Below, one piece after another: positions 25,629-40,200 of a DNA stretch of 64,000 nt. Below the pieces are notes generated by a model, which was given only the letters and a program-made list of their open reading frames with translations, was not told where the DNA came from and ran no database searches. This DNA comes from Leptasterias polaris (lineage: Eukaryota; Echinodermata; Asteroidea; Forcipulatida; Asteriidae): positions 248,001 to 312,000 of the forward strand of contig JAZGTN010000192.1 of the NCBI GenBank assembly GCA_037783415.1, in the 5' to 3' direction. Positions within the stretch are counted from its first letter, which is position 1. Every line of letters begins with the position of its first letter. The position numbers were made by a program, and so were the translations under genes.

Positions 25629-28439
25629 GTCTGGATTGAATGTAAAAGAATGCAGTGGATATTTCAAGCCTTGTTTGGTTCTCAATTTTGGTTTTTGAAA
25701 AAATTAGTTCCAAGTATCAACCTGATTTGTTATCAACATTATTGCTGCAATTGGCAATTCCAAATGCATGATACAAAAATTAATGGACTTGCTAGTGCTG
25801 TGTAGTGCATTGTTATTGATGGAGAATTCAGGAGATGAACTGTGACTGAAGTCTAAGGTATCCATTAGAGCAAATTTGTCAATCTCCTTTGACTCCATTC
25901 ACAGGGAAATGTTTTGTTTCGTATGGCTGAGTGATGGACAATTAACTTAATGTGTATAAGGACAGGAGGAAATTATATTTGAGGAGTTATAACTACAGTA
26001 ATCAATGTTGTTTAAAGACAAAACAAAAGAGGTGATGTTACATTCAAGACATCTTCCAGACACTAAGACCAAAAAATTAAATCAGCTTTATGACTCACAG
26101 AATGGATTATTGTACATGTTTTTCACTGGTAGATGCTTCCAAACTGGCAGAATAAGTTAAGCTTGCCAATAGTAAGACGTGGTCTCCGGTTTCCGCTAAT
26201 AGTTAAACTTTGAAAGCCAACCTGTTCCGTACTAGCGATAAGGCCGTTTGTAGCTGAGCGCCTGACGATGACCAGTTCATGACCTGATCGTGGCGCTTAG
26301 CACGCCATCTCTGAGTTAACCGAGGGAAATCGAAAGACAGATAAGGGGAAAGAGCTGAGTGATGAATAAACTTGCTTGTGCTTAGTTTGTGTCATTTTCA
26401 ATTTAGCCGGCCTCTCCAAATGGGCAGAATTTGTCACACAGTGATGATCCCCACAACTGTTTCAGAACTCTGGTTGGGGGTGACAAAGTCTTGACACATT
26501 CAGTCTTAAACTGCACATTGCATCCTCATGTCTGCCTGGATGCACTGCATATAGCTGTCTGCCAAAGACTGGATGGAATATCATAACTGTGCTTTGATGG
26601 ATGAATAGGACAAACATTAAATACCTATTGCGTGGACTTTGTGGATTTAGCCAGAGACATTAAATTGTTTCAGAGGACTTTGGATTTATCAACCAAATAG
26701 CAGTAAGTTTTTCTTTATATCTTCCACACACGACAAGAGAGTATACATTGCTTGGGTAGTTTTTAAAGATTACTGAGCAGGCATGATACCTGTTCAACAC
26801 CGCACAATACCGAGTGCTATTTTTGTAATACCTAAACACAGAAAAGCTCGGTTTTCAATTTCAATACTGCTATATAAACAAAACCGTGACCCATCTGCTG
26901 CAGCCTCTACAGTGATCAGATCCAGATCTGTATTTCAATAGAATACTCAAAGCTTATCTGTAAATGCCATTTACATGAACACATGTAGGAAGAAAAGACA
27001 ACAAGCCCATCATTGTAACTGATACCACTATTATCAGTCATTCATTCAGCTGATGCAGTGTGTTCATGTTTGCGATTTCTAGCCTCAGAGCGCTAAGCAG
27101 CTGTAGGCAGCCAGCGAGAGAGTCACACAAACCAAGTTCTGCGCCACGATTTGGGTGATTCACCTGTAGAGAGCGCCACATTTTTGCAGCACATTCTACC
27201 AGCAGGTCAAATAAATTGTGGCAAAGAGCGTAACCCAGAGGCAAACCTCTGATAAACTCTGGCAATCAGATTTTCTGCTGTACCTAGAAATTCTAACATA
27301 ACTTTCTTTGTAAATATTTTCTTTTCTGTTGCAAGTTTACTTTAAATTTTAGATGAAATGTCTACTGCCATTTGCTGCATTGAAACCGCATAATGTGTAA
27401 AACTCAAAATACAACTTGTCAAATGTCGAGGGCAGTTGCGGGCGCTAATGTGTTAAACAACCTGACCATGGGAGCGCCGGGGCCTGTGATCACAGAGCCT
27501 CAAGTCAATAGACTGCATGCATGTATTTTTTATGTTTTAGCCCCACCAGAAAAGTTCTTGGTAATCACGAATACCACTGTATTTTGATGATCGTATTCCG
27601 TGGATCCCTGAAGCTGAATACATTGTACAATATCACACGTATATTGACCAACAGGAAAATGGAACTGTCCCCCTTTCTAGTGCTAGCAAGGGGATACAAT
27701 CTGTTGATGACTATGATGGTTAAAACCAACAATAAATGTTTTTGAAATTTATTTAAAATTGTTTCACTGAAAAGTTGTCATGGTATCATTCACACTGCAT
27801 GAAACATTTTGGAAATACAATGTATACTTGTACAAGTACTACTCCCAAACAATGGCACTAGTTGGACCACAGTCCTTAACCATATTCATCAGTCTTCTTT
27901 TCTTAGTTTTTTTCATGGAAACTTGCACCAGAAAAATAGTTTGGTAAAGGCTTTAATTTCTTTCATCGGTACTACTTGTATAGTAAGCAAAATAGCTTTG
28001 TGAAACTTAAAAACCAAGCTGTTTTTAGTACTTTCAAGGGTAAATATTAGCAATGCTCACTCTCAAGATGACAAGTGGCTAAAATAGCATCCTGTTGCTT
28101 GCTGCAATATGAGGAAATTTGATTTTGATGGTCCTTAGGGTTTTGGGTTTAAATACCCATAACAGGTTTGAATGCAGTATTTGTTAGTGATGGGAACGCT
28201 TACCAAAAAACACCATTTGAACCACACAGATGGCTATCACCTTTAGCAAAAAACTTGCTTTTTCCAAAACATTGACATTTTTTTGACATTGACTATTGTG
28301 AATGGTCCCTTAGCCATCTATTATTTACGCTGTTAGATGTCCCATATCACGGGACAGCATTGAAGACACTACATGATAACATGGAGGAAAAGGCCTCCAT
28401 GCATACATTAGCATCCTACAAAATGTCCACCGTTATCAA
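25629..28439. other. non-coding, two GC-richer patches
   Basis: Patches at about 26165-26345 and 27040-27265 are GC-richer. On the minus strand the second patch has an open frame including LGYALCHNLFDLLVECAAKM, with acceptor-like GATTGCCAG and donor-like CTACAGGTGAA edges. No family is recognised, so it is only a weak exon candidate. Confidence 0.4.
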
Positions 28440-28745
28440 GTGGCGTGTCGTGACCGAATGGTTAAGAGCATTGGACTCTAGCTCTGGTGTTTCTGATCAG
28501 CAGTGTGGGTGCGACTCCTGGTCATGGCAGTTGTGTCCTTGAGCAAGATACTTTACCATACATGTAAGTGCTTTGTCCTTCGGATGGGACATTACACCAT
28601 AGGTCCTGTGTACTAAAATTGGTAGTGCAGGTATAAAAGAACCCAGAACACTTATCATGGAAGATTAGGGGTTAACCAGGCTTACGAGCTACAGTGATGA
28701 AGTTCACTTATGAGGCATCCTTGGTTTCATTACCAGAAATATAGA
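28440..28745 (+). repeat. tRNA(Leu/Ser)-derived SINE with conserved body
   Basis: The head resembles a tRNA with a long variable arm. It has an A-box-like TGACCGAATGG (28451-28461), GTTAAGAGCATTGGACTC, and a B-box-like GGTGCGACTCC (28508-28518). The body carries GTGTCCTTGAGCAAG, then CCTTCGGATGGGAC, then AAAGAACCCAGAACACTTATC. Such segments are typical of SINEs widespread in marine invertebrates and fishes. The 3' end is approximate and no target duplication was defined. It differs from the 4.6/4.9-kb SINE family. Confidence 0.75.
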
Positions 28746-29240
28746 AAAATAAGAAGAACCATAATAAGCTATAGTGGACTATCACTTGTAAAATATTGTC
28801 GACAAATTAATGAAATTAAAACATACTGTATTTTAAAAAGCTGGTCTGTCAACAATGATCCTGCTTGAACTATATCACAAGATAATGGTCAGACACCTAT
28901 GGTAAAGAGAGTGCAGATGTACACATTACCTGAATAGTAGGAATATCTGCACTGACCATGTCCAAAACAATTATGAGCAAGACATCCTTCAAAGTGTATT
29001 ACGTCGTCAATAACGTCTCCTAATGAGTTTTTACTAAGTTACACATGACACAAGTTGAGTAGCTGTTAGCCCGGTTAATTATGGGTGTGTTCAGGAAACA
29101 TCAGATTCACAGGTATTAATACAAAGGGAGTTATGATTGTTTAATCAATAAGAATTGAACCCAAGGTGATCACATGGATTGACACTATCCTGGATCTCAA
29201 GTACAAACTGAAGAAGACACCAACAGCACCGAACAAGGTG

Positions 29241-29425
29241 GCATTAAATGACAAGTGATTGGCCAAATAAGTCACATAAATATTGCATAACATTAATCAA
29301 TTATGTTTTAAAAGAGAAAGATGAACAAAACACCAAACCTCTTAGCTTATCTCCCCTATACAGTAGTGTGTACATATAGTTTATAGAAAGCCTTGTCAAA
29401 ACTCATTAGGCTAATTACACACAGC
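29241..29425. repeat. exact 185-bp direct duplication, copy 1
   Basis: This segment, starting GCATTAAATGACAAGTG and ending TAATTACACACAGC, is identical by eye to 29692-29876. No inverted ends or coding frame are seen. Identity over the whole length means a very recent duplication, gene conversion or an assembly artefact. Confidence 0.9.
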
Positions 29426-29691
29426 GTAAAGAATTCTTTAACAAACTGAAAGATGACTGTCAGAAACAATGTCGGCAATACCGACAAGAGAAATTTAATT
29501 TCTCCATATGCCCAAACACATGCTGGCATGTTGAGAATTGATGACGTGCATGTATATGCATCTTTAATATTCAAGTCTGTTTCATTCACACGGAACAGTT
29601 ATTGGCTACATGCCTGTGCTGTCTGTATGATGAAAACTTATATAATAATCATAGTGACATATTAAAGTCCAATTCAAGAGATTTTTCCTAA

Positions 29692-29876
29692 GCATTAAAT
29701 GACAAGTGATTGGCCAAATAAGTCACATAAATATTGCATAACATTAATCAATTATGTTTTAAAAGAGAAAGATGAACAAAACACCAAACCTCTTAGCTTA
29801 TCTCCCCTATACAGTAGTGTGTACATATAGTTTATAGAAAGCCTTGTCAAAACTCATTAGGCTAATTACACACAGC
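29692..29876. repeat. exact 185-bp direct duplication, copy 2
   Basis: This copy is identical to 29241-29425 and separated from it by 266 bases of unrelated sequence. The sequence diverges immediately at both edges. Confidence 0.9.
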
Positions 29877-31226
29877 ACAGCTGACGGACGTCTAGCAAGG
29901 ATGGTAATTTATTGGTCATTGACATCACAGCTTATTATTTTATGGTTTTGTAAATGTAATTGCCACAGTATGGAAGTCCGCTCATAAGCCCCAAATGTTA
30001 CAAACTATTGGTTGGTTTTTAAAAACATGAAATGATTCCATATTACACAGAGTAAACCTTACTATATAGTTGAGCATCCCATAAAAACTGTTGGTCTGCA
30101 ATGTTAAATTTCAAAAACTAAAAGTGAAACATCTTTCCAACCAAATTCATATGCTTTTATAGCCGAAAGCACCCAATCCGAAGGCGAAGTGTCCCTTTGA
30201 GCAGGCAACACCTTCTCAAAAGGCAATCAACAAAAATAAAGCTCACAAATTAGTTAGTTAATTTCCATGAGTCTTTTTTCTTTGTTTTAAGCCAAAGTAA
30301 GGGTACAGCATTTTTGCCAAAAGGTTAGACTACCTTAAACTTCAGTAGGCTACATGTGCATTCCTTTTAGCGACATCCAAAATTATGAGGTCATACTTCC
30401 TCCAAAGTGTCACTACAGGTTTTGTCATAACGCTTGTCCATTTTGTGTGCAGCTGAGTTCCTGGATGTGACGACTTTAAGTCAACTGGAGCCATTCCAAA
30501 TTGACTCATGGTTTTCTCACTAAATCTTAGGACTCTGGTATGATCCAAATGGAACGCCAAGCCCATATAGCAATGATCGATTAGTCTTTGCCATTGTCTT
30601 TAGCATTGATCGATCTTTTAGATTGGCATTAATCAATCAAGTGGGCTACATTCCTCGATCAATCACTTTTCCTGTCGATCGATCACACTTTTTCCATTGA
30701 TGTAGAGTTTCTGATTGCAAAAGAGCTACAAAGAAAGACTAATTTACCTAGGCCGATGAATGTAAATAAATGAATGATTATTGATGTGTAGACATGTACA
30801 TAAATCAATGCATTTATGATGACAACTGAGTAGATTGATGTACAGTACAGAGAACAATGACAATTTGTTTTTGATGCCAAAGTCTGAGTGATGTCTTGAT
30901 TGGAGTCTATACCTCTTTGGCGCTCCCAACTGTCACTGTTGTGGGTGCTGGATTTGTGCACAGGATAATGATACTGGGCCTCAATTTTTCAGTTATGGCA
31001 CTTTAAAGGTATCATTTAATTTAATACTTATAAATCGCTTAGAAAGAAATAGTTTTCTCTAAACAATAAATAAACAAGTAAATCTAGAAGCTGTTTTGTG
31101 ACATGTTTAAATGGTATGACATTACTTCAAAATCCTAGCAGTCTAGCAGAGTCATTGAGTTGTTACATCACTAAACTTTTTCTGAACCAAGGCACATTAC
31201 ATGACAGTATGGCACGGACATCAATT

Positions 31227-31244
31227 GGGGGGGGGGGGGGGGGG
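31227..31244. repeat. poly-G run of 18
   Basis: Eighteen G are followed by TCACGTG and six C, so the edge can fold back on itself. Confidence 0.9.
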
Positions 31245-32633
31245 TCACGTGCCCCCCTTAGTTATGTCACTGAGTATCACAAACAGATCTGTTCATATAA
31301 CATGTAGTACACCATTACTGTTACATTTTAACGATCACAAAAAATTAACAGCTTAGCCTCGGCATTCTAGTAACCACAAGTGCAAGTTCTCCGAAATGTT
31401 TTTCGAAAGTCTAAGTTGCAGAGTAATTTTTTGACACATCAAGGTTACAAGACTACATGAGCGTGTGTCCATGGCGATTTTTAAATGTAAATTATATGTT
31501 CATGTTTTTTACATTTTGGAGGTACCAAATCATATCTAAAAGCATCCAACGGGCCATCAGCTATAGTATTTTACTTTTTTCTTGCAAACTAAATGACCTT
31601 AGCCTTGTGCTTATAATGTGTTCAGATTTTATTTGCTTGACTTTTGACATCGATTTGCACCACAGAGAGTGCCAGAAGGCACAAGACTGAACTCGTGTGT
31701 GTTCTCTTAATGCTTGCAGAACCAAGCTGACAATATGTGTCAAAAGCACCCACAGGCTACCATCAATTTTAACCCGTCTGTATTCAATATTCCTATTTTA
31801 GTGGACAAATACAAGTTACCAGGTCAGCTGGTGTCACAGACAGTACTTGCCTTGCGGCCAGGATTTATTCTATCAACAAGTCTGAATTAAATGTGGACAT
31901 ATGCGTTATTTTACACCTGTAGGGCCTCTACTACTTTCCCTTGCAGGGTTTTTGGAAGAAAATTAAACATTTAGATAACTCAATTAAGTAAGTGTAAATT
32001 GCTGTTCAGAAAAAGGCCAATGACAAGACAAATTGGTAGATTTTAACCAAAAACATGTAAGCACCCCCCAAACTGTTGTTGAAAAACCTGTTCCATAGAT
32101 GATTATCACTTATCACACCACATCGGACTGAAAAGTTAAGAAGTGTAAACTATTATTTCCTTGACTAAAGACCAATTTAAGTCGGACCATACATAATTGT
32201 GTGGAATTGACTGTGTTCAACTCGCTTGTCAGGGTATGTATTTCTACCAAGGGTGACTGCCAGTCATGTTTTATCATCAACATTCCTCACATTTATTAGA
32301 CTGGTTCCTACATTGTAGATCTCTTTATTCCAACGGTTCAATGACCATCAAAAGAGTCATTCTAATTATTGAGTCTTATTGAGTTATGGCCTACAAAGTT
32401 CTTCAATACTTGTCAGGAAATCGGGACAAGCCTACGGGTGAACCTTTATCTGGTCAGGCAGAAACAGAAACAGAGAAGCAAACAAGAGATGTCAACAAAA
32501 ATCGGTATATATTCTAACAAATTGCTACAGCGTTTGTAAAAAAGGAGATTGACAGATTCCCCAAAGGGGCTCTTTCAAGTGAATGGTAACAGTTAGTTCT
32601 CTGTGATGTATTGTAGTTTTTTCATTGGTCTTG

Positions 32634-34209
32634 AGCCCTTTTCACACGAGCGCTGACAACCAACGTCCTCGGTTACGGGCGCCAACTGTCTAGCACCTTG
32701 GTGGATTGCTATTTCACAACGGTGTTTCACACGACAACCGAACCAACGTCCCTTGTTGTCGGCTTGGCTACTGCGAGGTCAAAGGTCATGTGTTACTTCG
32801 CTGGTATGCCGCGCGAAACTCTTCAACTGGCTGGCTCTCAGTAGGCAACCAGTGATTTTCCCGCGTTGTATGTTCCGCATGGATGTGTAATCTAGCTTGT
32901 TTGCGTGCCACTCTTTTAGTTTTATATCACCACTACCCTCCTAGTTTTATATCAGGAATCTGTAGGGCCAATGATTTTCCGTTTCAGAAAAGTGCAAATT
33001 CCGTTTTTGAAAAACACGACTTCCGTTTCAGACGTCACAAACTCTCTATTAATCAACGGCCGATTCAGTTCCGGAGTTGGCAATTTCCAAAATTGTACTG
33101 CACTGCACTAATCCAATGTTATAGAGATCAGTGCACTGATCCCTGCAACAAAAGCAAGTTAGAAACATGCAACAGCCGTTGCGTTATCAGATATTGCACA
33201 GGCAAGACAGAAACAGAACGTCAGCCATTTTGTTTTCGCTTTGGCAACGACAAAATGTTGAAAGTTTATGGTTGATTTAAGACCTTTATGAGTGAACAAT
33301 CAATGTGTGTGTTCATATAGAGCAGGGGTAAGCTGGTTTGTGGTTGGTTGTTGATTAAAGGGAGGGATGAAATGCAATTTGAGTGAAAAAACAGTAAAGA
33401 ACGTGCCGTGAATGTGATGATTTTGAACTCCGTAGTAAACAACGTGTATTCATTTGTACATCGTTCATAGGCTCAACGGGTTACGACCTCACTTATTACG
33501 GTCTGATTTTTGATGTTTTCTAGTATTAAAAAAAGAAGTTTAATAAAGAACACAATGTTAAATTCGCTTGCCTATTCAATTTCAACACTTTTGAATTTAA
33601 TAACTTGAAAAAGCCAAACTTGTTGTCACTTGTTTTACTTCAAATTAAAATTCCGTTTTCCGTTTCAAGTGGCAGATTCCGCGAATTCCGTCCGTTTTCC
33701 GCGATCGCGGAAAATCATTGGCCCTCGAATTTTCATCATTTGGCGCAGGCGAGCTAACCCACACGTTTGCTGGCTGTTACTCGAATTCCTTCTGAATCCG
33801 AGGAAAGCATTTGCGTGTCTTCGACTGGAATTCACACACTAAAATTGTCGCAAAAATCTCAAGAGAAGTAGCACAAACATAATTTCTACTGATGTCGCCA
33901 TCTTGGAAGGACATGTCGTCATGTCAATCGGGTGTCAACACGGTCGAGGCACATGACGCGTTCTGCGCAGGCGTACTACAACAGCATAACCAACGTCCTT
34001 GGTTGAGTCGTTTCACACGGCCGATCAGTGCGATTATAACGCAGTTGCGATTTTTTGTAGTAGGTCTCGATCGCGGTTATATTTAGTCAGGATCTTTTGC
34101 TATTTCATAACTAGGATAGCTTTCACACGAGTGGGTTTTGCTATTTTTTATCCTGGTTGCGAAAAATAGCAAAATATGTTGGATAAAAAGCTCTCGTGTG
34201 AAATGGGCT
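32634..34209. mobile_element. element B, copy 2, interrupted by another element
   Basis: This 1576-bp copy has the same termini as copy 1 and a perfect 3-bp duplication TTG (32631-32633, 34210-34212). Sequence from 32634 to about 32894 and from 33726 to 34209 follows copy 1 with few changes. The middle of copy 1 (about 7651-7714) is replaced by 831 bases, which include a separate inverted-repeat element. It is in the same orientation as copy 1. Confidence 0.85.
32964..33725. mobile_element. inverted-repeat element nested in element B copy 2
   Basis: A perfect 18-bp inverted repeat, AGGGCCAATGATTTTCCG, bounds 762 bases (32964-32981 and 33708-33725). The words TTCCGTTT and CCGTTTCAG recur near both ends. 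No target duplication is evident. The 69 bases just to the left (32895-32963) also lack a match in copy 1, so the insertion came with a rearrangement or is composite. The open frame at 32883-33275 crosses its left edge and is not a gene. Confidence 0.7.
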
Positions 34210-37200
34210 TTGGTGTCTAATATTCAGTGTCATTGTACTGGAAATATGAAGGCATACATTGATAATGGTCAGGTCATACCTTTGTCTAAAGTCTTGTCAT
34301 ACTTTGTGAAGGGAAAACACACATGATTCAAGGATTATGAATGGAGGATGGACTTCAAGAAGAGGCTGTCTGCTTTTACTTCTGGTTTTCAGTTGTACTG
34401 AAACTAGACTTATAAGGATCTTTTTAAGGGAAAAGGAAATATGGATCTGAAGTTCAGCCCTTCTCCCCAATTGCTTAAGAAAACACGATTGAGTTAAATG
34501 AGACTTGACAAGGAAGGCAGACCCAAACGGGAAATATTTAGGTCATCGCTCAATGTTAACAGATGCAGGTTTCAAAGAGCCATCAATATGCTTTAAACTG
34601 CTATTCAGAATCTCAACGACTGAACCAGTTTACTACCAAACAGTATGGAGACTGAAAGTTCCCAATTTACATGTTAACAAGTAATTTTAAATCCAGTTTT
34701 CTGAGTATACAGCCTGTTCCTCCTCTAGTTGTTCATGTTTACACCGTAGTTTAATATATGTTTCATAAGCATTTCTATATCTTAAACTGTATTATCTTAG
34801 AGCAAAAGTAATAAGGAACAATAACACACATGTATGACAAGCCAAATTGAAGCACATTCTATGGTGTACAAAAGAGGCAGCTTTGAAATGTTGCCCATTG
34901 GACAACTTAACTCCAAGGTCAACCAGCGAGGTCAAAATCAGTAAGTGGCCACTTGACTCATAAGTTTATTTGTGTATGTTTAATACCTCTTGAATGAACA
35001 GAATGGGCTATTGTTACAAGTACCACATGCTTGATCAAATGATCAAACAGTGGTCTCTAATAATACTGAAAGCGCCTTCTAAATGTTTTTGTATTTAGCA
35101 AGGGAATTATGGATTTATTTATAGGGTCAGGGACAATAGTTGTACATTTAACTTGAAATGACCATGGGAGAGCCAACTGATAACCCAATAACAGTGGCTA
35201 TCGACACAAGTACACATATGCATGTTTAGTGCAGTGATAATTTGTACTAATGTGGATCATGCTTTGATGACTATTTATGTATGCTGTCAAACAAAAGGTA
35301 TGTGCTATTGTTTGTGACTGTATTTATTTCTGAATGCAAAGACTGGTTATAGTTCAATTGCATCCACTGTGTTCCAAGAAAGTTTCCACAGCTATGTTCC
35401 ATTAAGTGCTAAACAAAGAGAAAATATAACAGTAATAGTATAATACAGTGATGCCTTATTACTGTCCAATGGAAATCATTTCTGAATTTATGACTCATAA
35501 TTCCAAAAGATATTTAGTTAAAATGTAACTGGGGTTTTAGAACACTGTGAACATTGTACATTAAAGACAAATCATTGGCTATTTGGGTTGCCCCTTTGAA
35601 ATCTTATATTAGCAGACGGTGTTATACATCTGTTTATCTCCACTCAGTCAAAACTAAATTTGTAACAAAGAACAGTTTTTATGGACATGTACAGAGTATG
35701 TCATCTTTCAACTGTTTATGAGTCACAGTATAAAGCTTGGTGGATCTTTGGATGAACACTGTGAAACTCTGAGACTCCAAATAATAGCAATTAATGAGGC
35801 AAAGGAGTACCACCAATGTGCCTCTTAGGTGGCAGTGATCCATTATGGAGCCTTAATGGGGGTTTGTCACAGTCTTGGCTACATGCAACAATAGCCAGGT
35901 ATCTGATACCTGATTAGTGTGGGATTTTGGACAGGTTTTCATCCAATAATGTTTATCCTCAGGTGTTGGGGTGGTCTATTCCTCAGGGCAGCTTAGCCAA
36001 ACATGCTCACTTCTGCTCACAATGTCTTCAACACCAAAGCCACTTTTTTGGCTTGGAGATGAAGGTGTTAGGTGACAGATTCATGGCTAGACAGTGTCCA
36101 TTACTTAGTACTGTTAGTAAAACTCTTAAACCTTGTACCCTGGGCCTTTTCTTACGCTTGTCAGATCCCATTTGGGGATAACTGTATGTATTGGGGCAGC
36201 TGGGTGTAGGTTTAAGGCTGATCTTCAATACCACTCTTGAGAGGGAGAAAAAAAACCTGAAATAATCTCCCACACTACACTCTGACAATAACTCTCATTC
36301 CCAAGACGCTTGTGTGTCCAGGAACTTGGCATCCTCCCACCCACCACCAAAGATTAACTCACACAAGCTCTGTAAGTCAGCAAACTATGTACATATTGTT
36401 GACAACATCGAATTTGGGCGGAGCTAAGCCAACAAACATTTATAAAGACTTTTGAAAAATACACTTTTAGTACTAGGCCTACACAGATATTCAAGTGAGA
36501 TTACCATTTGTACACTCAACATAAATGCATTGGCCTACTGAAAAATCATCACAGCTGTGGATACACCATTTGAAAGAAAGAGAATGCATGGTCAACCAAA
36601 TATTTCTACTCCAATGCAAATCCATCAAGCAGGTACCCCTTGTGGTATTTTGACAGTCAAATTACACAAAGGGACTAGAGTGCAAAAGTAGTTCTAACCA
36701 GGTGCACAAGCAAACGACATTTTAACATAATTCTAGTATCACCCCTCAAATGGCAAAGTTGTACGTTATGACATCATTGGCAAGTGGGACTAAGATCCAT
36801 TAAAAGTCCAGGGATACAACATTTCTATGTAAGATTTTAAAAAGTGATCCTGAGTAAAAAGAACATTAGATTCTGCACAAAGTGCCAAAACACATCAACA
36901 AAAGTTTCAAACAAACCGTTGACTCTGGACCCTACACATGTACATCACTCTGCAAATCCTGTCCTAAACAATATCTCAAATGTTCTGCTGACAATGGTTG
37001 CACTTATTATTTTTACTTGCCAAAATGTTGCAAAACTTCTCCGAAAAAGAACAGCATAATTTCTAAGACGCATGCACACGGTAACATGTTGAATAAGAAT
37101 GACGCATTCTTGACAGCTGCACATGAATGTGACCGACTTCATAAACCTATTCGACAATCATTTGACTTATAAAGTGACTTATAAATACGAACAGCCGGAT

Positions 37201-40200
37201 TGTTTCAATCGACAGCCAACACTTCAGATATACTTCAATGTAACCCCTAACCCAGCGAGCCGATAATTTCGCACATCGACATTTTAAAGTCAAATTACAA
37301 TTGTGCATGCCTTTTTTGATGTGGTCAGTGATGACAATGTTTTGCCAACTTTGATCACCTTGCTGTTGGGGTTTCTAATTTAATGATTGACATTGACAAA
37401 TTATTCCTTTTGAATGGATTCAATTCATCCTGACACTTGTTTAGCCTATCGGTACTAGAGATACTACATCCATCCAATGTGACTGTTCGGTTTCCTTTGC
37501 AAGAGACAAATACTCAACTGTCATTTTTCATGGATCTCAAAAAGCAGTAAAACTCTTGGATATATGCAATTACTGTCCTTCAGAAATGCAGAGCATCTGG
37601 CTGTTCATTCTACCTTTAGAAAACCGCAAAGTCTCCTGGGCAGTTGTTACACCAGTAATCTTAAAGCAACAGTGATTCAGAGGGTAAGACGGTGGGATAA
37701 CTTTAAGACACAATAATGTGGCTAGCCTCGTGTGGGGATGTTGGGGTTTTTGTGTGGAGCTGTCTTTACCACCAGGCAACCCATTGTGGAGTAGTACTAA
37801 GCTGGGCCAACAACCCCAGGGCAAGCTCAACACTGTTTGTCGGGGAAGTTTGTAAAAACCTTGTCAGGAACTTGTAAAACCTTTGAGTTTGTACAGTTTC
37901 TTCTTGCTCAGAGGGTCGAGTAAGTGTTATACAATTGGCAGACCCCTCTGAGGATAATCTATTTTGTTTATGGACGAGACAGGTTTATTTGCATCAACAA
38001 TTTACAGTGATTTAGTTGCATTTTCAGTCTCATCACAATCAAATAAAAACATATGACCATTGTAAAATATTTTCCTTTAGAAACATTTTAATGAAAAGTC
38101 AATTATACTTGGGTTGTTTCTTGAGACTCAATGTTGAGTCAGTCAGTCAAAGCAGGCACACAAATAATTTTGGTTAAGTTTTTTTGTTTTCTTAAAACGT
38201 ACAGGACTTGCTCTACAATTTGTTTTCTAATGTTTTCTTCCTGTTTTTCAAAATGTAGGCTTCATGAAATCACATGTCATGAAGTGTTAAGTACGATAAT
38301 TTACTCTCAGTCTCAGTAACCACTGAATGCATTTGCATCACAGACCTTTATTTAGTCATAACGTAAGCAATCATTAGCATTCCAAAACAGCTCTGAACTT
38401 TAAAGACTTTAATTACACATACTGTTCTACATTAAGATTGACTATTAGCATTAAGCTGATGGAAAGATAAAATATTTCACAGTTTGACGTTTGTCTGATT
38501 AATTTATGGCAGACAGATTTGTTTTCATTGATCCAGGAATGTGTCTGCTGATTAGAAATTTAATCAAATTTGTATCTAAATATTTGATTACCAATGTTTA
38601 TCAAAACTTAACACGCACACTTGCGTTTCAAGTCCCATAAAAGCTACATGTGTTGGTGGCACTTGGTTCATGATAGGAGCACTTTTTCCTCATTTTATTA
38701 TGTTTTATCAGGTGAGCTTTCAACACGTGTTTGTAGTAGTTCACAAACTCTGTTTCTGGGAGAAAGAGGCATGCACAATGACAAGGCAGTCCCTGAGATA
38801 ACCTTTCAAATACATCAAAATAATTTTTCTGGATGAGCTGGCAAGCCCCGCATCGTGCAGGCTTCGAAAGCCCTCCGGCACCCAAAACACAAAGTCACTA
38901 ACCCCCCACCAAGTCTCTTATCTCATCATCACTACAAGTGAAAAGTGATCATGCATCAATTGGGATGGGCATGTAGCCCTGGTGTACAACACCTCACCTA
39001 TTGCTGCATTTGTTTGTTTGCATTGCAGTCCCTCCCTTACCAACAAAATAGATACTGTAGCCTTCAAGTGTCCCACAATCACACAGAGGATTTGTTTTGG
39101 GGCATTCCTTGCATCCCAGTAGGGATTTTGGCGGCTGCTTTTTCAGTGGGATTTTAGGCATACCTTAAGGGGAATGAGTCGTGGATTTTCAGCAGAGGGT
39201 AAAACTTGTCAACTGTTTTGTGTTGACTGCTTGCATGCACGTCATATGCATCACTCCCACAAATATCCCTGGGAACAAAAAATGTGTCTCAGACGCAATC
39301 GGTACAGGTGTCCACCCCCAAAAATGTCTTTATAAAAAGCGCAGCGCACCGTCTTGTCAATTGATATTCAATCATCAGTTTAAACCCTAACTCAGATTAA
39401 ATAAGCATGCTGGGGCATCCCTACGTGCAAGCTAACCCCTAAACCTATTCTTAGACAACTTTGAGTCGGAAGCGGGAAGACCTTTAGTTCTGTAAGCACC
39501 ACAGGAAACTGCTGGCACAAATAAGAAATGTTTTGACAAATTATGGCTCCCCTAGGCACTTCCCTCTCACACCAAACTACCCCCACCACTGTATCAATTA
39601 CACGCACTGCCGCCTTTTCTTTCATCTACAGTCAATCTGGTGGTTTGCAAAAAAGTCAGAAAGCTTCCAGATACAGGATTGTCTGTATACAAACCTACTT
39701 TTGTGGCAATATTTTGCATGCACTTCAGGCATAACAAGCAATAAATATCTCACAGGACTTAATTGGAATGACATGTGCTTTTACAAAGCATGTCAGACAC
39801 TTTCTGCATTTTTACTTCAGATATCATTGCAAGTCAAATTTTAACCACTTTGTTTCGTTTTTGTAAGTTTTGGGCTGTTTACATTAGATTTATTTATTGA
39901 AAAGACATCTTCTTTTGGGGCCAATCAGAAAGAGAATAGCTTTGCACTACATGTATATCATTAAGTGTTTGGGTCACATAAATAAAAATAAGAAGTGCAA
40001 TTTTTATTTTGTTTTAAGATGTTCATCCTGAAATTAGAGAGAACAAATTCCCAATTGCAAAGTGAAAGTTGACACAAACTGCTGCAAACTAACACAAAAT
40101 ATGGAATGCTCATAGGTGAAATCATTGAAGTCAAATGCTTCTGAAGTTCTTAAGAAAACAGTTAAAAAGTAACTGAATGGAAACCTTAATGTATGTCTGG

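Noticed and set aside
32883..33275. 130-codon plus-strand open frame
   Set aside because: It starts in element B and crosses the left end of the nested element, so it is a junction artefact.
36882..37172. Cysteine-rich 96-codon frame that could suggest a secreted peptide
   Set aside because: No signal peptide, no regular cysteine spacing, and two other frames overlap.
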